Positions 59,493-64,000 of a stretch of DNA of 64,000 nucleotides are shown one piece after another. The notes beneath the pieces are model-generated. The model made no database searches. It had not been told where the DNA came from and saw only the letters and a list, made by a program, of their open reading frames with translations. Every line of letters starts with the position of its first letter. The stretch's first letter is position 1. Location: positions 1 through 64,000 of the forward strand of contig CAYXTR010000002.1 in NCBI GenBank assembly GCA_964468185.1, given 5' to 3'. The stretch comes from JANQFV01 sp964468185. Lineage in GTDB: Bacteria; Planctomycetota; Phycisphaerae; UBA1845; Fen-1342. Made by a program: the position numbers and the translations under genes.

Positions 59493-60317
59493 ATGGGGAC
59501 CAACCAACCAAACCCAATCACAGCCCCGAACGCGCGCACCGCGGATTCCTCCGCGACAACGGGCACGCAATCCCCGTCAGCACATGCGTCTCCGAGACAA
59601 CACCCCCCGCGTGTTGACGCCACGCCACCGCAGTCCCCGGCAGCACACCCACCCGATTTCGACCTCCCGTGCCTCAAGTGTGGCTACAACCTCCGCGGTC
59701 TGGCCGGCGATCCGATCAAATGCCCGGAGTGCGGCTACGAGAATCCGTTCGGCGACGCTGCCGTGCCGAAAGCTGCCCTCGAAGCGCGTTTGCGCAAGAC
59801 GGAAACGTCCTTGGCCATTTGTGTGGGGGCAATCCTGTTTGGCACGCCACCCGCCGCGCTCCTCGCAGTGATTTGGTGGGAGACACTCCGTGATCCGACC
59901 GGATTCTCGTTCTTTCCGTGGTCGCCCGTGATATGCGCAGGACTACCAACACTCAGCGCCGTCATCGCCTGGTGCACAGCGGCCTACCGGTTCGGCATTT
60001 CCTGTGGCGGCACCCGCGGGTGGGTTCGCCAGTTGGTGCACTATCACTTTTGGGGACTTGGCCTCGCGTGCGCGATCATCGCGCTGGGCATCGCCGTCGG
60101 CGTCGCGTGCACACCCGGCCGGCAGTTCGCGCAGCCGTGGGATCTCCTGGCTTCGGCTATACTCTTCGCGGCCATCATCGCAAGTGTGGTGTTCTACTTC
60201 CCGGCCGCCCACCGCCGACTGATGATGCGCATTCACGATCTCCAGCGCGAGACGGCCATTGCCAGGATCCGCGAGGAGGCCCGTCTACGTCTTGCGGCGC
60301 AGGGGCGACGGGATTGA
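59493..60317 (+). CDS. Zinc-ribbon membrane protein (N-terminal ribbon)
   Basis: 274 residues from ATG 59493. After a Thr/Pro/Ala-rich start of about 50 residues comes the ribbon (CLKCGYNLRGL, CPECGYENPF), with both Cys pairs intact. About four membrane helices follow, then a charged helical tail (RIHDLQRETAIARIREEARLR). This order, ribbon first then helices, is the reverse of the proteins at 726 and 2406. It is a paralogue of the protein encoded next at 60404. Confidence 0.8.
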   Translation: MGTNQPNPITAPNARTADSSATTGTQSPSAHASPRQHPPRVDATPPQSPAAHPPDFDLPCLKCGYNLRGLAGDPIKCPECGYENPFGDAAVPKAALEARLRKTETSLAICVGAILFGTPPAALLAVIWWETLRDPTGFSFFPWSPVICAGLPTLSAVIAWCTAAYRFGISCGGTRGWVRQLVHYHFWGLGLACAIIALGIAVGVACTPGRQFAQPWDLLASAILFAAIIASVVFYFPAAHRRLMMRIHDLQRETAIARIREEARLRLAAQGRRD

Positions 60318-60403
60318 TGCACGGCCTACCCGCGATTGCCGTGCCGGCTCGCGACGCGTTAAGATGCGCGCCATAGATCCGACCTACGGAGTGCCGCAGG
60401 GAC

Positions 60404-61159
60404 ATGGGGAACACTGAGCAACAGCGCGACCCGGAGACCGACGCAACATTAGTGGCTGAGTCGAGACCCGCTGCCCAGACCGGCTCCGCGCCATCGGTCA
60501 TCGACTTCGACACCCCCTGCCTCCCGCGTGGCTACAACCTCCGCGGCCTCACCGGCGACCCCGTTCGCTGTCCCGAGTGCGGTCGCGAAAACTACCTCGG
60601 CCTCGGCCCCGCCCCCGAAGAGCTCATTGCCAAGCGGCTGGACAAGATGGAGGCGCCGCTGACGATCGCCGGCGCCGCCATCATGATCGGTGTCCCCTTC
60701 GCTTTGATCTGCGCAATGTACTGCTGGGAAGTGCTACGCGGAAACCTCGCTGCACGAGAGCTGAGTGACGTGTTCGCCTGCGTCGGACTGCCCACGACGA
60801 TCAGCCTCGTCGTGTTCGTCGCAGCGACGCTGGGCTTTCGCGCTTCATGCGGCGCCCAAGCGGGCTGGGCGCAGTTGTTCGTTCGCTATCAGGTCGTAAT
60901 GGGTGGTATCGGCGTGCTGCTGATCCTCGGCCTGTTCGTGGCAGCATCAATCGCGAGTACATATCCCGCAAACTCGACGCTCTCGGTGCTGCCCATGCTC
61001 TTCTATGTAGTCATGCTCATCGTCATCCCCATCCATCTCCCCGCCCGCCGCCGCCACCTCATGCCTAGCATCCACGAACTCCAACGCGAAACCGCCATCA
61101 AGCGACTCCGCGAAGAAGCCCTCTGGCGCCTACCGCGCGAAAAGCGACAGCGTCTCTGA
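60404..61159 (+). CDS. Paralogue of 59493 protein with a broken zinc ribbon
   Basis: 251 residues. The layout and tail (IHELQRETAIKRLREEALWR) are those of the neighbour at 59493. In the first Cys pair the second Cys is replaced: the sequence reads CLPRGYNL where the neighbour has CLKCGYNL. The second pair (CPECGRE) is intact. The ribbon can probably no longer bind zinc in the usual way. The gene is otherwise open and of full length. It converges with the SGNH gene and overlaps it by 30 bases. Confidence 0.8.
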   Translation: MGNTEQQRDPETDATLVAESRPAAQTGSAPSVIDFDTPCLPRGYNLRGLTGDPVRCPECGRENYLGLGPAPEELIAKRLDKMEAPLTIAGAAIMIGVPFALICAMYCWEVLRGNLAARELSDVFACVGLPTTISLVVFVAATLGFRASCGAQAGWAQLFVRYQVVMGGIGVLLILGLFVAASIASTYPANSTLSVLPMLFYVVMLIVIPIHLPARRRHLMPSIHELQRETAIKRLREEALWRLPREKRQRL

Positions 61160-62200
61160 CTCCACCGGCTCGCACGCCGCCGTCGCCCGCAGGCGTCCCA
61201 CCAGTTCTTCCGTGTACCGCTTCGCACCCGCCGCCGTCACGTGGTCCGCATTCTGCATCTGCTCCGCCGGAAACGTCACGGGCTCATCAAACACATAATG
61301 CACCCGCCCATCGGGCGGCGCGATCTGCTGCAACTGCGCCAGCCCCGCGCTCAGGTGCGCCCGAAACCGCGGCTCCGCCCAGATCGCCTCATACAGCGGG
61401 CTCAGTGCGATAAACACCGGGAAATCATGCTCTTCCGCCAACTCCACCACCCGCCGCAGCGCCGCCGCATTCTCATCAGAAATCTCAAACGTCGGATCCG
61501 CCTGCACCCGCGCGATGTGCCCCGCGCTATCGTTCTCCACCGCTTCGATCCAGGCGTCGTCCATCGCCATGAAGCCCTTGCGAAACGCCACATCCGCCAG
61601 CACCGCCCCGGGCAGCCGACCCTTCAGCAGCTTTCCCAGCGTCCGCGTCTGCGAATCCAGCGGCACGTGTCGATACAGGAACAAACGCACCTGATTCCGC
61701 CAGCCACGCGCACACTGCGGCTGAATGTCACTCCCATCCGCCACCGCCGCCGGCATCCGCGCCCACAACGGCAGCGTCATCTCCCGCCGCCACACGTCGT
61801 ATACATGCACCACAATCAACCCCCGCGGCGGCGCGTGGTCCTTCAGATATTCCTCGAGAATCAACGCATCGTTGAGCACCATGAAATGCGCCGGCACGCA
61901 CAGATTGAGCGCACTCCCGCCCAGCGTCGCCTCGACAATCGTCGTATCAACGCCCTGGTTACCGGACGAATCCCCGATTATCAGCCAGTCGGCCGACTCT
62001 TCGGTCTCCTCCAGCAGTTTCCACTTATAGCTCAGCAGCCAATACCCGAAGTTGTACCGCGATTGCGACAGGTACCACCCAAACCCGGCGTTGACAAGGA
62101 ACATTGCCACGAGTGTGCCGACGATCGTTCCCGCCACACGCCGCCGGGTCGTGGGTCGGATGACTTCGTCGGGCAAGCGGTTGTGATCGAGCTGGGCCAC
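61130..62200 (-). CDS. SGNH-like protein, O-acylation partner (AlgJ/DltD type)
   Basis: 356 residues from GTG 62200, with GAGG 9 bases upstream; a TTG at 62215 is possible. One N-terminal membrane helix (about residues 25-45) is followed by a periplasmic domain. It holds IIGDSSGNQG (the GDS start of SGNH enzymes) and, near the end, NADHVTAAGAKRY (the D-x-x-H with catalytic Asp and His). Such proteins take acyl groups from an MBOAT partner and add them to polysaccharide. The MBOAT gene lies just upstream in the same direction, its stop 15 bases before the chosen start. Confidence 0.8.
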   Translation of the reverse strand: MAQLDHNRLPDEVIRPTTRRRVAGTIVGTLVAMFLVNAGFGWYLSQSRYNFGYWLLSYKWKLLEETEESADWLIIGDSSGNQGVDTTIVEATLGGSALNLCVPAHFMVLNDALILEEYLKDHAPPRGLIVVHVYDVWRREMTLPLWARMPAAVADGSDIQPQCARGWRNQVRLFLYRHVPLDSQTRTLGKLLKGRLPGAVLADVAFRKGFMAMDDAWIEAVENDSAGHIARVQADPTFEISDENAAALRRVVELAEEHDFPVFIALSPLYEAIWAEPRFRAHLSAGLAQLQQIAPPDGRVHYVFDEPVTFPAEQMQNADHVTAAGAKRYTEELVGRLRATAACEPVESETLSLFAR

Positions 62201-62215
62201 GCTGCAAAGCCTCAA

Positions 62216-63646
62216 TCAGAACTGGAAGTAGATGAACTCGGACGCCTCACGCACGCCGAACACGCAGATTCCCGTTAGCAACACGCTGTAAACCGCCACC
62301 CGCGCCGGCACCGGCCAGCGCGTCGGCACAAGCAGATCGCGCGTCACATGCTGGCACGCCTGCATCAGCAGCAGGGGGGTAGTGAAATAGGCTAACTCAA
62401 AGGCGTATTCGCTCGTCGCGTCTGACGCCGCCCATCCCAGATGCGTGAAGAAATAGCCAATCTGCTCCGCCGACCGCGACCGAAACAGAATCCACCCGCC
62501 GACCGTCAGCGTGAACATCAACACAATCTGCCCGGCTCGCCGCACGTGCAGGATTGGTCCGGCAGTGACGTGCGAGGGGGCCGCGGCTGTGCGGCCATCG
62601 CCCGCCAATCTGTAGATCACGAGGATGAACCCGTGATACAGCCCCCAGAACACGAAGTTCCACGAAGCGCCGTGCCAGAGTCCGCCCAGCAGCATCGTCA
62701 GCATCAGGTTGCGATACGTCTTCGCGGCGCCATGCCGATTACCACCCAGCGGCACATACAGATAATCGCGCAGCCAGCTCGACAACGAAATATGCCACCG
62801 CCCCCAGAAATCACTCGGACTCGTCGCCAGGTACGGTAACCGAAAGTTGATGCACAACTCGAAGCCCAGCAGCCGCGCCACACCGCGCGCAATGTCGCTA
62901 TACCCCGAAAAATCGCAGTAGATCTGCACCGTAAACGCCAGCGCGCCCACCACCAGATCCAGCCCGCGATACTCCTGATAGTTGTTGAACACGGCGTCCG
63001 CGACGTGCGCCAGATTGTCCGCAATCGCGACCTTCTTGAAGTACCCCCAGATGATCAGGAACAGCGCCGTATCGACCTTGCCGGCCGTAATCTGTCGCGG
63101 TGCTGAAATCTGTGGCAATAGCCTCGTCGCCCGCTCGATCGGCCCCGCCACCAATTGCGGGAAAAACGCGACAAACAACGCAAAGTCCGGCAAGCTCCGC
63201 GTCGGCTGCAACTTGCCGCGATAGATGTCAATCGTGTAGCTCAGCGTCTGAAACGTGTAGAATGAAATCCCCACCGGCAACACGATGTTGAGCGTTGTGT
63301 ACCCGGCGTCGAACCCGACCGCCCGCAAAACCTGAGCGAAGCTCTCCGCAAAGAAGTTGAAGTACTTGAACGTCCCCAGAATGGAGAGGTTCGCCACAAC
63401 CGAGATCGCCAGCAGCACCCGCCGCCACTTCGGCGTGCTCGCCTGAGCCAACCACCGCCCGACGTGGTAGTCGATCAGCGTGGATAGCAGCAAGAGCGAG
63501 AGAAATCGCCAATCCCAATACCCATAAAAAACATAGCTCGCCACCAGCAACAGGCGGTTCTGCGTCCGGTAATCTCGCCGCAGCAGCAGATACGCCGCGT
63601 ACGTCACGACGAAAAAGACCGGGAATATGTAGCTGTTGAACAGCAT
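62216..63646 (-). CDS. MBOAT O-acyltransferase (AlgI type)
   Basis: 476 residues from ATG 63646. The start MLFNSYIFPVFFVVTYAAYL and the body with about ten membrane helices match AlgI. Signature segments are FWGRWHISLSSWLRDYLYVPLGGN and LGGLWHGASWNFVFWGLYHG with the invariant catalytic His. It moves acetyl groups across the membrane for O-acetylation of an exported polymer, with the SGNH protein encoded next. The extra 12 residues upstream of this ATG are Arg-rich and unlike the family. Confidence 0.93.
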   Translation of the reverse strand: MLFNSYIFPVFFVVTYAAYLLLRRDYRTQNRLLLVASYVFYGYWDWRFLSLLLLSTLIDYHVGRWLAQASTPKWRRVLLAISVVANLSILGTFKYFNFFAESFAQVLRAVGFDAGYTTLNIVLPVGISFYTFQTLSYTIDIYRGKLQPTRSLPDFALFVAFFPQLVAGPIERATRLLPQISAPRQITAGKVDTALFLIIWGYFKKVAIADNLAHVADAVFNNYQEYRGLDLVVGALAFTVQIYCDFSGYSDIARGVARLLGFELCINFRLPYLATSPSDFWGRWHISLSSWLRDYLYVPLGGNRHGAAKTYRNLMLTMLLGGLWHGASWNFVFWGLYHGFILVIYRLAGDGRTAAAPSHVTAGPILHVRRAGQIVLMFTLTVGGWILFRSRSAEQIGYFFTHLGWAASDATSEYAFELAYFTTPLLLMQACQHVTRDLLVPTRWPVPARVAVYSVLLTGICVFGVREASEFIYFQF

Positions 63647-63916
63647 ATGCCGGGGCCGTCGGCGTCTTTCGCACCTGTTCAACCCGGCTCACGCGACCCG
63701 GGCCGCGGCGCGACAATTCCCCGGAGTTATCGGCGACCGCCCGAGCGCACTGAAACGCGCCCGCGCCGCAATATCGGACGCACACCTTCGTCACGCGCCA
63801 TCGATCAAGACCCGCGCATCCAGGTCCGATGACAGTGGGGGACACCCGCTATCGGACGGGTCGCGCCTCGGCCGCAGCCGCGCACGGGCCACGTCCGCCG
63901 ACGCACGAGAACTGGC

Positions 63917-64000
63917 ATGCCCACACTCGGACTGATCATCCCCGTCTTCAACGAGCAGGAGATCATTGCGCAGGTCGTGCAGCGCGTGCAGCACGTGCTC
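63917..64000 (+). CDS. Glycosyltransferase family 2, first 28 codons (runs off window)
   Basis: ATG 63917 opens PTLGLIIPVFNEQEIIAQV, the nucleotide-binding start of GT2 enzymes such as dolichol-phosphate mannose synthase-like proteins. The rest lies beyond the window. It diverges from the MBOAT gene across 270 bases and may belong with the polysaccharide-modifying genes. Confidence 0.75.
   Translation, partial: MPTLGLIIPVFNEQEIIAQVVQRVQHVL

Overview
The window most likely comes from a high-GC member of the Planctomycetota, possibly close to the Phycisphaerae. The best evidence is a recurring treble-clef-like zinc ribbon (CGY-[ND]-L ... CPECG). It occurs in at least six small proteins here: 726, 2406, 5635, 59493, 60404 and a broken copy at 42417-42824. 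An RHS cassette, a tricorn-type protease, many short lipoproteins and an XrtA-like exopolysaccharide locus point the same way. No rRNA gene or CRISPR array was seen. There is one tRNA gene (Gly, anticodon CCC).

Layout. (1) 1-3090: the end of an RHS protein with a variable tip, then a second RHS tip. Each is followed by a small membrane protein with the same zinc-ribbon tail, and a 210-bp direct repeat links the two units. (2) 3.3-10 kb: a glycosyltransferase, a STAS-like protein, dUTPase, a lipoprotein hydrolase, a GT39-type mannosyltransferase-like protein, and a B12-binding/MeaB GTPase fusion. (3) 10-26 kb: housekeeping and envelope genes (coaE, rho, an ABC-F ATPase, a tricorn protease, a SpoIIE-type phosphatase, MscS, PilZ, trmB, YebC, murJ, a FliN-like protein). 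(4) 26-42 kb: asnB, a large hybrid histidine kinase, mutM, a nuclease/phosphatase lipoprotein, YjbQ, corA, an AcpH-like protein, pyrF, a peroxiredoxin with a histone-H1-like lysine tail, and a large unknown lipoprotein. (5) 42.4-52.7 kb: exopolysaccharide export. An ABC-2 permease and an ExeA-like ATPase run one way. A Wza-like lipoprotein, a Wzz-like protein, a BY-kinase, a FemAB-like protein and two glycosyltransferases run the other. (6) 53.1-59.2 kb: a genomic island of about 6 kb in the 3' end of tRNA-Gly, bounded by a 42-bp direct repeat. It carries an AbiE-type toxin-antitoxin pair, a relic of a TOTE-type conflict protein, a candidate PD-(D/E)XK nuclease, a DUF559-like fragment, three unrecognised genes and what looks like the last codons of an integrase. 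(7) 59.5-64 kb: two paralogous zinc-ribbon membrane proteins, an SGNH/MBOAT O-acylation pair, and the first codons of a family 2 glycosyltransferase.

The most unusual items are the tandem RHS-tip/zinc-ribbon cassettes, the H1-like peroxiredoxin fusion, the stand-alone B12-binding/G-protein fusion without its mutase, and the tRNA-Gly island with its small unexplained gene set. Family names come from motif recognition by eye. No database search was possible.
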